Assembly: GCA_009695395.1 (NCBI GenBank)
Contig: SIBB01000043.1
Location: 1-14,485 of the forward strand
Reading direction: 5' to 3'
Source of the DNA: Pedosphaera sp.
GTDB lineage: Bacteria > Verrucomicrobiota > Verrucomicrobiia > Limisphaerales > SXTU01
Length of the DNA: 14,485 nucleotides
Shown piece by piece: positions 1 to 7,635 of the stretch (within the stretch, counting starts at the first letter, position 1; the number at the start of each line of letters is the position of its first letter). A model generated the notes under the pieces. That model had not been told where the DNA came from. It did no database searches and was given only the letters and a program-made list of their open reading frames with translations. The position numbers and the translations under genes were made by a program.

Positions 1-2574
1 GTCGAGCTGCTGGATGACCTTCGACGCGGCCTCGACGGCTTCCGGGTCGCCGCTGAGAACCAGGCTGTTGCTGCGCGCGTCCACGAGGACCTTCACGGTT
101 TGGGCCTGCGCGTTAAGGCTCTTCTCGACGAGGCCGGAAATCTCGGCGGCCAGCGCAGACTTGAGCCGAATGACGCGCGTTTCCTCACGCATCGGCTTTT
201 TGCCGGCGGGGTCGAGTTGGCGGATAATAGCTTCGACGCGGGTGATTTCCGCGTCAGCGCCGCTGACCATGATGCGGTTGTTCTTCGGGTCGGCGATGAC
301 CGTGGCCGCGCCGCCGGGTGGCTCGCTCTGCCCCCGGAGCTGCTCCGTGTAGAGCTGCGTGACGAGCGTGGTCAGGTCGGTGGCCGTGCGCGCGTGCAAC
401 TCAACTGTGCGGAACTGGCGGGCGAGGTTCTGCGTCGTGGCGGTGTCGAGCTGCATCACCAACTCGCGCACGCGGGTCAAGTCCTTCGCCGTCGCGAGCA
501 CGATGATTTGCTTGCCGCTCGCGTCGGGGATGAGCTTCGGCTCCATCTGCGGGTCGGTGCCGGGTCCGCCCATCTGCGCGAGGAGCTGCGTGGCGAGCGT
601 GATGATTTCCGTCGGCGTCTTGGCGCGCACGGGCAAGACAACCATCTCGCGGCGCTGCGTCGCCGGCGCGAGGTCCACGACCTGGACGAGTTGCTCGATC
701 TCAGTGAGCTGCTCGGGCGTGGCGGTGACGAGCATCCGGTTGTTCGCGTTGTCCGCGACGACGGAGGGCTTGGGCTGGCCTTCGTAACGGCGGTCCGCCA
801 TGCGGTCAGTGAGCAGCTTCTCGAAGCCGGGGAAGATGGTTTCCAGCCGCGTATTCTTGAGCACGATGATCTGGAGCTGGCGGTTCATCGGCGCGCCGTT
901 CTTGCCGCGCAGTTGCTTCACCAACTCCTCGATGCGCAGCAGGTGCGGCTCGCTGGCGGTGACGATGAGCCGACCGTTGTCGTCGCTCATCAGTTTGGCG
1001 TGCGCGCCGGTGTCCAGGCCGCCCGCGCCGCTCATCTGGTTGCGGTAAAGCTCATCAATCAACGGCAGCAGGCGCTTCGCATCCGCCGCCGTGCCGACCT
1101 CGATGAAGCGTGTTTGCATCGCCTGCGGCTGCGAGGTGCCGGTCTCCAACTGCGTGAGAATCTCCGTCGCCGTCTGGAGGTCGCCGGGGGAGCCAGTGAT
1201 GACGACACTCTTGCTGCCCGCGTCGAAGGTGACACTGGCGGTCGTGCCAATCTTACCGCCCTGCTCCCGCCGGGTGAGGGCTTGCGTGATGATCGCAGCG
1301 AAGTCCTTCGGCTCGGTCGCGCGCGGACGGAAGACTTTCGTGAGCTGCACCGTCAGCGTGCGAAGCGGGACGTTGTTGGTGCCGACCGGGTTGCCGACAA
1401 TGCCCTTGTCCACGCGGCTGATGAGCAAATCAATCTGCTCCAACTGCGCCGCGACGGGCGAGGCGACAATGAGGCGATTCTGCTGGGTGTCGGCGATGAC
1501 GCGGGCCTTGGTGGCGGCAGTGCTGCCAGTTTCCTTCGGCTCGGCCACGCCGGGAATCGCCTGACGGATGATGTTCGCAAGCTCCTCGGCCTTCATGGAG
1601 GTCGGGTAGTAGATGCGCACGTCGCCCGCCGGGCCTTCGCGCTGGTCGAACTTCGTGATCAGCTCCTCCGCCAGCGCAATGCGCTCGCGTGGGCCGAAGA
1701 GGACCATCGTGCGCGAGGCGTCATCATAGACGGCGGTGATGTATTCGTTCGGGTCGGGCGGGAGCGCGACCATCGTCTTGCTCGTGGGATTGAACTCCTG
1801 CCGGCGGGGCGCAGTGGCGAGGCCGAAGGTGCGGTTGAGCAGGTCGGCGACAATCGCGCCGGAGGTGTTTTGCAGCGCATAAGTTTTCATCTGCCTCTCG
1901 GCGGGAGCCTCGATGTCTATGGTCGCCAGCAGGGTCTTGATGCGCTGAATGTTGGAGAGCCGGTCGGTGATGATGATGCCGCGGCCGCGGGGGAGGACGG
2001 CCATGGAACCTGCGGTGGAGAGCATGGACGTCAGCGACTCGGTGATTTCTTTCGAGTCCACATTCTTCGCATCGAGCACGGCGGTGACGACTTCGCCGGG
2101 CCGCACGTCGCCGGCGGGCGCAGTGCCGCGCAGGAGTTTCAGCGGCGTGGAGGGCAGCTCCTTGAAGGGCACGAGCTGGAGGTAGTTGGCGTTCTCTACC
2201 AGCATGACGCCCTTCATCGAGAGGATGACGTTCAACGTGTCGAGCGCCTCGGCGTAGGTGTAGGTGTTGGCGTCGTTGTAGGAGAGCGTGCCCTCGGGCT
2301 TGGTGGCGGCGAGGAGTGGCTTGTTCGCCATCTGCGCGAACCGCTCAATCACGTCGGCGTAGGAGATGCCATCGAACTGGAAGCGGATGTTGCGCGCGGG
2401 CGCGGCTGCGCCAGCGGGCGCGGCGGGCGCAGTCGTGGCGGCGGGCGGGGTGATGGTGACGGTCTTCGCGGGGGCGTTCGCGGCGGGTGCGGCCTTCGGC
2501 ACGTCCTGCGCCGCAAGGGTGAACGTGCCACCGGCGAGCGCCAGGGCGAGGAACGTGGAGTGCGTGCGGTTCAT
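1..2574 (-). CDS. gspD: Type II secretion system secretin GspD, N-terminal part, with an expanded array of N domains
   Basis: The reading frame is open for 858 codons from the ATG at 2574 to the left edge, so the C-terminal secretin core is not seen. Residues 1 to about 22 are a Sec signal peptide (hydrophobic FLALALAGG, then TLAAQD), with no lipobox. Residues 25-60 are an Ala/Pro-rich linker. Residues 63-135 look like an N0 domain. Then come nine secretin_N-type repeats, starting near residues 165, 228, 317, 404, 486, 565, 641, 719 and 798. Each ends in a pattern like D-x-x-x-N-x-hydrophobic-V-x-(A/G), followed by an amphipathic helix ending in LD. Family knowledge: GspD forms the outer-membrane channel and its N domains form periplasmic rings; classical GspD has N0-N3 only. 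It starts 13 bp after gspM/C. No Shine-Dalgarno is seen (CCCCTT before ATG). PilQ is the alternative, but the pseudopilin genes beside it favour GspD. Confidence 0.9.
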   Translation of the reverse strand, partial: MNRTHSTFLALALAGGTFTLAAQDVPKAAPAANAPAKTVTITPPAATTAPAAPAGAAAPARNIRFQFDGISYADVIERFAQMANKPLLAATKPEGTLSYNDANTYTYAEALDTLNVILSMKGVMLVENANYLQLVPFKELPSTPLKLLRGTAPAGDVRPGEVVTAVLDAKNVDSKEITESLTSMLSTAGSMAVLPRGRGIIITDRLSNIQRIKTLLATIDIEAPAERQMKTYALQNTSGAIVADLLNRTFGLATAPRRQEFNPTSKTMVALPPDPNEYITAVYDDASRTMVLFGPRERIALAEELITKFDQREGPAGDVRIYYPTSMKAEELANIIRQAIPGVAEPKETGSTAATKARVIADTQQNRLIVASPVAAQLEQIDLLISRVDKGIVGNPVGTNNVPLRTLTVQLTKVFRPRATEPKDFAAIITQALTRREQGGKIGTTASVTFDAGSKSVVITGSPGDLQTATEILTQLETGTSQPQAMQTRFIEVGTAADAKRLLPLIDELYRNQMSGAGGLDTGAHAKLMSDDNGRLIVTASEPHLLRIEELVKQLRGKNGAPMNRQLQIIVLKNTRLETIFPGFEKLLTDRMADRRYEGQPKPSVVADNANNRMLVTATPEQLTEIEQLVQVVDLAPATQRREMVVLPVRAKTPTEIITLATQLLAQMGGPGTDPQMEPKLIPDASGKQIIVLATAKDLTRVRELVMQLDTATTQNLARQFRTVELHARTATDLTTLVTQLYTEQLRGQSEPPGGAATVIADPKNNRIMVSGADAEITRVEAIIRQLDPAGKKPMREETRVIRLKSALAAEISGLVEKSLNAQAQTVKVLVDARSNSLVLSGDPEAVEAASKVIQQLD

Positions 2575-2587
2575 AAGGGGAAAGTGT

Positions 2588-3631
2588 TTACGGTGTTATG
2601 CGGGGGGCTTCGACAACAATTTTTGCCAGCTCCGGAGGCAGTTTCGCCACCTCCATCTTCCGCAAGTCCGCCAGCGTCTGGCCACGCTCGATGGCGAAGA
2701 ACTCATCCTTCACGCGCACGATGACGCGGCTGAAGGATTGCAGGCCGCTCGCGCCGGGCAGCGGCATCGCGCGGTAGTCCACCAGCGCGATGGTGCCGCC
2801 CGCGAGCGCGTCGCCGGGTTTGTAGCGCGCGGTCTTCTGAGTCGTCAGGTCGCGCACATGAATCTCCGGCTGCCCCTGCCACTCGGACAGCGACACGATG
2901 CGGAAGGTCTCTGGTCCCGGCGGTCCCGGCGGCGTGGCGGGCGTGCTCGATGGAGAACCCGGCGAGGTGCGCGTCGGCGGCACGGGCGGGGGCGGCGGGC
3001 GCTTGATGTAGGGCCGCAGGATGTCGCGCACGGGAATCGTGTCGAACGCGCGACGCTCGGGGGAATCAAGCTCCACCTTGGCCAGCAACAGCTCGCGCTT
3101 CACGTCGGGGGCCGGGTCCAGCACGAGCGTCAGGCAGCGGAACTGCACGCGCACCACGCCGGGGGCGTCGCCGCCCGAGACGACGAGGTTCTCCAACCGC
3201 AGCAGATGGGGCGCGTGCTCCAGTTGGAACAGCAGGTTCACGACGCCGGCCAACGCGCCTTCGCCCTGCACGTTCCAGCCGATTTCACTCGCGCCCCTCA
3301 TCTTGCGCGGGCCGACGGGCAGGCGCGTGAAGCTCACTTCCTTCAAGCCGGCACGCAGGATTTTCTTCGTCAGCATCTCGCCGGAATGCGCACTAGCCTC
3401 GTCCACGGTGTCGGCGAAGGTCAGCTTCCCGAGGCTCTTCAACCGGTCCTCGGCGCTGAAGTAGTTACGCCGGTCGGTCTGGATTTTCGTGAGCCGCTCG
3501 CGCGCGGTGACGATGCGCTTGTCGAGTTCCGCGAGTGGCTTGGTGATGAAGGCGCGCAAGCCCAGCCCGCCGCCGAAGAGGCACGCCGTCCCGAGCACCA
3601 GCCCGGCCAGGAGTTTCTCGCGTTGGTTCAC
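2588..3631 (-). CDS. gspM: GspM/PilO-like platform protein fused to a GspC/PilP-like periplasmic domain
   Basis: The product has 347 residues. A short cytoplasmic start (MNQREK) is followed by a membrane segment at 8-27, a charged helical stretch at about 33-65 (probable coiled coil), and an alpha/beta region at 85-172 resembling the ferredoxin-like fold of PilO/GspM. A segment at 200-208 (PVRDILRPY) recalls the R-D-P-F motif of PilP and GspC. It is followed by a proline-rich linker at 211-240 and a compact beta-rich domain at 242-316 (FRIVSLSEWQGQPEIHVRD, then KPGDAL) resembling the GspC HR or PilP domain that contacts secretin N0. The GTG start overlaps the gspL stop as GTGA, with AAAGGAGG only 3 nt upstream. 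No separate gspC is seen. The GspM role rests on position and topology; the fused HR/PilP domain is an inference from motif and pattern. Confidence 0.75.
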   Translation of the reverse strand: MNQREKLLAGLVLGTACLFGGGLGLRAFITKPLAELDKRIVTARERLTKIQTDRRNYFSAEDRLKSLGKLTFADTVDEASAHSGEMLTKKILRAGLKEVSFTRLPVGPRKMRGASEIGWNVQGEGALAGVVNLLFQLEHAPHLLRLENLVVSGGDAPGVVRVQFRCLTLVLDPAPDVKRELLLAKVELDSPERRAFDTIPVRDILRPYIKRPPPPPVPPTRTSPGSPSSTPATPPGPPGPETFRIVSLSEWQGQPEIHVRDLTTQKTARYKPGDALAGGTIALVDYRAMPLPGASGLQSFSRVIVRVKDEFFAIERGQTLADLRKMEVAKLPPELAKIVVEAPRITP

Positions 3632-5298
3632 CCGCCTCCTTTCTTGCGCGGCTCAAGCGACGCGTCATCCTCCGGACGTTCCGGCGGCGTCACTTTCGAG
3701 AGGTCAATCTTGAGCTTCGCTGGCACGACCAGCTCGATGGTCGAGAGAAATTCGTAGCCCGTCTTGTCGGAGCCGGGCGTGATGGCGAGCGGCTTGACCT
3801 CGTAGCCGGCGGCACGGAGCTGCTTCTCAATCTTCGCCAGAACCGCGCCGCTCTTCGCGCGCACCGCGAGGCGGATGATACCTTGCCCGCTGACGGACAA
3901 GGACGTGAGGAACACATCCTCGCTGCGCGGCAGCACGGCGGTGAGGTAGGCGTAGTGCAGCAGCCAGTCGCGCTCGCCCTTCACCCACTCGTTCACCACG
4001 CCGGCCTGCCCAATCATCTGGCGGTAGATGGGCCGCTGCTTTTCGGCGAGAACGGCTTCGGCAGTGATGGCATCCAGCACCGCCTGCCGCTGGCCGACCA
4101 GCCAGCTCCGCAGGCCCGCGACGATAAGGAACAGCACGACCGCCGCAGCGACACCGGCAAGAATCTTTATCTTCCGCAAGTCGCGCTGCACGGCGGGACG
4201 CTTCGGATTGAGGAAGTCGAAGGGCAAGCCGCCTGCTTCCGCGAAGCCCAGCGCGAGGCCGATGCCCGCGGTCGCACCGGCGGCGGCGGTGCGCGAGTCG
4301 TCGGGCAATTCCAGCGCGGAGCAGTCGAGCAGCGCGACGGGCGTGCTCACGCGCGTGGCGAGCGCAGCGACGACGGCGGCTTCGTGACCAGTCGCGCCCG
4401 CGACGAAGAGTTTTGCCAACGCGCCCGCCGAGCCGAGGCCGCTGTAGCTGTGCAGGCTGCGGACGACCTCGATAGTCGCAGCGGCGACGAAGGCTTCGGC
4501 GGTCACGCCTTGGTTTGGAGTTCCGCCTGAAGGCGGGACACCCAGCCCGGCGCTCCGGCTGAAGGGCACGGCTTGGTCGGTGACGACATCAATGCTGAGT
4601 TCGTCCGGACGCAGCGAAACCAACGCGTAAGCCTGCCCGGCCTCGTTCACGCGGCACGCCTCCACACACCGCGCGCTGGCGCTGGGCAGCAATCCGAGCG
4701 CGACAAGCTTCACGCCGGCGGCTTCGGCAGCGCGCTGGTAGAACGCGACGACATCGCGCTTGGCGACGGCGACGAGCACTTCGAGCTTCGGCGGCGGGGC
4801 GGCGGGCGCTTCTGCGCCGGGCTTCGCGTTCACGTCGGGCTTGGGCGCGGGCGGGGTGATTTGCCGGTGGACTTGGAAATCAATCACCGCGTCCGCGAGC
4901 CGGAACGGCAGGTCCTTGCCGACTTGCAGGTGGACGATGGAGGCCAACTCGCGCACGTCGGGGATGACGGGGAGCAGCAGGGTCTTGAGCACGACTTGCG
5001 CGCGCGGGATGCCCAGCACGACAGGGCCGGGCTTGAGCTTGAGTTGGTCGAGAGCCTTTGCGATGGCGGTGCCGAGCACGGCGGCGTCGGTGCGGTCGGC
5101 GTCGGCGGGGAGGTTGAGCGACGCGACGGACACGCGGGCCACCGCGGGCTGGCCGCTGCGCGTGGTGGTCTGCACGACGCGGAGGGAACGGCCATCGAGG
5201 TCGAGCGCGGTGGCCTGCGCGGGCAGCTTCGAGCGCTGCTCGCGGGTCAGGGAGAATGTCTTCAGCGGGAAAGCGGGGAGAGAGTCGCTGTCAGCCAC
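3628..5298 (-). CDS. gspL: Type II secretion system protein GspL (PilM-PilN-like fusion)
   Basis: The product has 556 residues, longer than usual for GspL. Residues 30 to about 353 form an actin-like PilM/GspL cytoplasmic domain (TALDLDGRSLRVVQ resembles the phosphate-1 region of PilM). Residues 359-367 (FDFLNPKRP) match the N-terminal motif of PilN. One membrane helix lies at 378-398, then a coiled segment and a periplasmic ferredoxin-like domain to about 530, with a charged tail ending in KKGGG. In the family, GspL recruits the ATPase GspE to the membrane and binds GspM. I chose the GTG at 5298 because AAAGGAGG lies 6 nt upstream and the start overlaps the gspK stop as GTGGCTGA. The upstream ATG at 5379 would overlap gspK by 89 bp. 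Residues 249-265 (SAGLGVPPSGGTPNQGV) are encoded by a palindromic repeat that seems inserted in frame. Confidence 0.9.
   Translation of the reverse strand: MADSDSLPAFPLKTFSLTREQRSKLPAQATALDLDGRSLRVVQTTTRSGQPAVARVSVASLNLPADADRTDAAVLGTAIAKALDQLKLKPGPVVLGIPRAQVVLKTLLLPVIPDVRELASIVHLQVGKDLPFRLADAVIDFQVHRQITPPAPKPDVNAKPGAEAPAAPPPKLEVLVAVAKRDVVAFYQRAAEAAGVKLVALGLLPSASARCVEACRVNEAGQAYALVSLRPDELSIDVVTDQAVPFSRSAGLGVPPSGGTPNQGVTAEAFVAAATIEVVRSLHSYSGLGSAGALAKLFVAGATGHEAAVVAALATRVSTPVALLDCSALELPDDSRTAAAGATAGIGLALGFAEAGGLPFDFLNPKRPAVQRDLRKIKILAGVAAAVVLFLIVAGLRSWLVGQRQAVLDAITAEAVLAEKQRPIYRQMIGQAGVVNEWVKGERDWLLHYAYLTAVLPRSEDVFLTSLSVSGQGIIRLAVRAKSGAVLAKIEKQLRAAGYEVKPLAITPGSDKTGYEFLSTIELVVPAKLKIDLSKVTPPERPEDDASLEPRKKGGG
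4517..4542. repeat. Palindromic repeat inside the gspL coding region
   Basis: GGAGTTCCGCCT (4517-4528), spacer GA, AGGCGGGACACC (4531-4542): the arms pair at 10 of 12 positions. A second, weaker palindrome follows (AGCCCGG...CCGGCT, 4543-4559). On the minus strand it is read in frame as GVPPSGGTPNQ in GspL, between a strand ending FSRSA and the helix TAEAFVAAATIEV. It resembles a REP-like dispersed element; copy number cannot be judged from this window. Confidence 0.7.
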
Positions 5299-6682
5299 GG
5301 CGAGCCTCCTTTCCGTTTCGGTTCGCTGATTTGGAGGGAGCAGCCTCCGTCTCGCCACTGATGGGGAAGGGCAGGCCACGTCGGGTCACATCGCGCAGGT
5401 AGGTCACTCGGCGCGCGCCGGCGGCGACATCAATGCCGGCTTCGAGCACGCGGTAGCGGCCCGAGGGCAGGCCATAGCCGATGACTTGGATGGTGAATTG
5501 AAAACTCCGCGCGGTGAGCAGTGGCGCGAGGGCCTTGAACTTCGCGGCGTCCACCACGCCTTCCGCGTAGAGCCACGCGATGGTGGTGCGGCGCTCGGGG
5601 CTGATGCTGCGGCGCGCGGACACGATGGACTCGGCGAGCGCGTCGTCCACGCCGGGCAACGTGGCGAGGACGGCGATGCTGGCGGTGTTCACGTTGATGA
5701 GTCCGGCGGTCTGCAGCTCGGCGGACGTGGTGAAGAGTTCGAGCACGGTCGCGAGCTCGAGCTTGCCGACGCCGGAGGTGATTTCGATTTCAAGCCCCTT
5801 GCCGTCCTTCACAGGAAGTTTGGCTTCGAGCAAGTCGGCTGCGTGGGAGAGTGTGACATCGTTGGCGCGGAGGGCGGCGAGGAAGTTCGTGAGCGCCGGG
5901 GGCAGCTCGGTCTCGGGGAACACAGCGTCGGGGCTGTTGAAGTTCACGCGATAGGTGCCGTCGCTGGCGGTGTCGGGGTCGTAGGAGGCGATGGTGAGGA
6001 ACTGGCTCAGGCCGCGCACGGCACGCTGTTGCTCAGCATCATCGCCGGTCGCAGTGGCGCGCGGGGCGGCGTTGCCGTGCAGGAGCGCGGGGGTGAAGCC
6101 GCGCACGAGGAGAAGTTCGTCGAGGGAGGCGAGCGGGCCGTTGCGGATGGTGTAGGGGCTCTGGAGGCCGCTGTAGTAATCCTGCTCGGCTCCCTCGGGC
6201 AGCGGTGTGCTGTCTTCGTCAGTGAAGTCGTGCAGCGCGGCGGCGAGGGTGGGCGTGATCCGCGGGAGCTTCTCAAGGTTCGCGTCGCCGAGCGCGTTCA
6301 CGTTGAGCTTCGAGGCTTCGTCGGTGAGGCCGAAACGGATTTCGTCCAGCGACTCGCCATCGCCGGGAGAGAAGACGGTGAAGAACCAACGGTCCGCTCC
6401 ATCCTCGAACACGAGGCGGTCACGGAAGGCCCCGGGGTTTTGCTGCCAGTCGGTCGCACCGGGCAGGGCATCCGCTGCGACGCGCAAGGCTTCTTCGACA
6501 CCGCTCATCGCCGCCGCCCAAGCCTGCTCGGTGCCCACGCTCGCGCTGGCGGCAGTGTCCGCCGCCTTGAACCGGAATAGCAGGCTCACGACGACCATCG
6601 AAAGGAGCATCACGAGCACGAGCACGCCGACGAGGATGAACGCGCGGCGGGGGACGGCGTGCGTCGTCTCACTCTCACCCAT
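5291..6682 (-). CDS. gspK: Type II secretion system minor pseudopilin GspK
   Basis: From the ATG at 6682 the product has 463 residues, against about 330 in typical GspK. A short leader MGESETTHAVPRRA precedes the hydrophobic helix FILVGVLVLVMLLSM (15-37). Position +5 is Gly rather than Glu, which fits GspK, the pseudopilin that lacks Glu5. Family landmarks follow: DEASKLNVNAL near 121-131, SPYTIRNGPLASLDELLLV near 173-191, and the helix-hairpin-helix LINVNTASIAVLATLPGVD near 329-347. GspK caps the pseudopilus tip with GspI and GspJ. The frame is open further up to a GTG at 6829 that overlaps the gspJ stop as GTGA; that start would give a 63-residue leader running through an inverted repeat. 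Neither start has a clear Shine-Dalgarno, and the ATG itself lies in one arm of the repeat. Confidence 0.88.
   Translation of the reverse strand: MGESETTHAVPRRAFILVGVLVLVMLLSMVVVSLLFRFKAADTAASASVGTEQAWAAAMSGVEEALRVAADALPGATDWQQNPGAFRDRLVFEDGADRWFFTVFSPGDGESLDEIRFGLTDEASKLNVNALGDANLEKLPRITPTLAAALHDFTDEDSTPLPEGAEQDYYSGLQSPYTIRNGPLASLDELLLVRGFTPALLHGNAAPRATATGDDAEQQRAVRGLSQFLTIASYDPDTASDGTYRVNFNSPDAVFPETELPPALTNFLAALRANDVTLSHAADLLEAKLPVKDGKGLEIEITSGVGKLELATVLELFTTSAELQTAGLINVNTASIAVLATLPGVDDALAESIVSARRSISPERRTTIAWLYAEGVVDAAKFKALAPLLTARSFQFTIQVIGYGLPSGRYRVLEAGIDVAAGARRVTYLRDVTRRGLPFPISGETEAAPSKSANRNGKEARRG
5305..5312 (-). promoter_or_regulatory. Shine-Dalgarno AAAGGAGG that sets the gspL start
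   Basis: On the minus strand AAAGGAGG stands 6 nt before the GTG at 5298. It lies inside the last codons of gspK. This is the best ribosome binding site of the operon and decides the gspL start against the upstream ATG at 5379. Confidence 0.8.
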
Positions 6683-6781
6683 CGGGGTAGAGCGCTGGGG
6701 TGAGGGGGGTGCTACGGAGTAATTTGCCGCCCCTCTGCGCAACACTCCCGCCCCCTCGCCCTGGCCCTCTCCCCCGATGGG
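6678..6781. repeat. Imperfect inverted repeat around the gspK start
   Basis: The left arm at 6678-6708 begins CCCATCGGGG and continues with AGAG, GC, GGG and GAGGGGG blocks. The right arm at 6751-6781 is its reverse complement with about six mismatches over 31 positions. The spacer is 42 bp. The arms could pair as a long GC-rich hairpin in the mRNA. Each arm resembles a dispersed CCCTCACCCC/CCCTCTCCCC type of repeat that I recall from several bacterial genomes; that recollection needs a search. Confidence 0.7.
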
Positions 6782-6825
6782 GGCGAAGGAAGGGAGGCGC
6801 GTCAGTTCGCGTTGAGAGCAGAAGT

Positions 6826-7632
6826 TCACCGGGAGTTCACGTTCGCCACGAAGTTGGTTTCCGGCGGCTTGGGCTGGCCGGCGGGGAGGAAGATGACGCG
6901 GCGGAAGACTTCGCTCGGATACTGCTCGGGAGAGGCGTCGGGCGACAGCGGCTCAAAGCCAAACGTGACTTCCACGCCGGGCGGCGGGGCGATGCCGCTC
7001 CAGCTTTCGCACCACGCCGTGCCATCCCAGAAACGAAAACTCAGGTAACGCACTGCCTCGGTGAACGGGTCAGTGGCGGTCGGGGCTGGGGCCGAGGCGG
7101 GGGCTGGGGCGCTGGTGACGGGTGGGATTATTTCGCTCTCCGGGTCGATCGCGGTGGTGGCGAGCGCGGGCGCAAGCGCCGAGGTGAGGAAGTCCACCGC
7201 CGGTTCCTCGGTGCGCACGAGGCCGCTGACGGAGAGGTTCGTGCCTTCGCCCGCGTAGATGGCGCGATACGCGACGCGCCGGAGGTCGGTTTGCATCCCA
7301 CCCGACGCGAGCGGCAGCGCGGTGGTGGCGAAGCGCAGGGAGTTGGAATCGCCAGTGAAGCCCACGCGGTCGTGCGCAGGTGCAACGCGGAGGTCGGCGG
7401 CGAGGCGATCCATGACTTGGCGCACGGCGGCGAGGCGTTCAGCCTCATCCATGAGTTGGCCGCGCAGCGAGGTGGATTGCTGGTAGAAGGTCATAGCCAC
7501 GAGCAAGAGGCCGATGGCGATGGCGATGGCGAGGACGACTTCGAGGAGGGTGAACCCCGGAGAATGCGAAAGCGCAGCGAGAACGCCTGACGCCGGCGTC
7601 CGTGCTCCAGTGGATTGGCGAAGCAGGCGCAT
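6826..7632 (-). CDS. gspJ: Type II secretion system minor pseudopilin GspJ
   Basis: The product has 268 residues, longer than the usual 200 or so. A 26-residue leader (MRLLRQSTGARTPASG, then VLAALSHSPG) precedes the prepilin cleavage site G26/F27 and the helix FTLLEVVLAIAIAIGLLLVAM, with Glu at +5. A later stretch LRFATTALPL and the segment AVRYLSFRFWDGTAWCESW near 200-215 are typical of GspJ. An Ala/Pro-rich low-complexity run (PAPASAPAPTA) just before it is an addition. In the family GspJ forms the GspI-J-K tip complex. The ATG lies 3 bp after the gspI stop, and no Shine-Dalgarno is visible, so translation may be coupled. The leader is unusually long and contains a repeat motif (GGAGCACGGACGC, 7596-7608). 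Confidence 0.88.
   Translation of the reverse strand: MRLLRQSTGARTPASGVLAALSHSPGFTLLEVVLAIAIAIGLLLVAMTFYQQSTSLRGQLMDEAERLAAVRQVMDRLAADLRVAPAHDRVGFTGDSNSLRFATTALPLASGGMQTDLRRVAYRAIYAGEGTNLSVSGLVRTEEPAVDFLTSALAPALATTAIDPESEIIPPVTSAPAPASAPAPTATDPFTEAVRYLSFRFWDGTAWCESWSGIAPPPGVEVTFGFEPLSPDASPEQYPSEVFRRVIFLPAGQPKPPETNFVANVNSR
7596..7608 (-). repeat. GGAGCnCGGACGC motif in the gspJ leader
   Basis: GGAGCACGGACGC on the minus strand, followed by a perfect 12-bp palindrome GACGCCGGCGTC (7589-7600, overlapping). The same 13-mer with one variable base is found at 9373-9385 (plus) and 9549-9561 (minus). Confidence 0.55.
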
Positions 7633-7635
7633 GGG

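Noticed and set aside
100..2724. Plus-strand open frame of 874 codons opposite gspD
   Set aside because: It is rich in Arg, Gly, Asp and His with no recognisable domain. It is the antisense shadow of a GC-rich gene, whose minus-strand frame has a signal peptide and clear secretin N repeats.
5299..5379. Upstream ATG extension of gspL
   Set aside because: It would overlap gspK by 89 bp and adds a sequence with no PilM/GspL resemblance. The GTG at 5298 has an excellent Shine-Dalgarno and a normal overlap.
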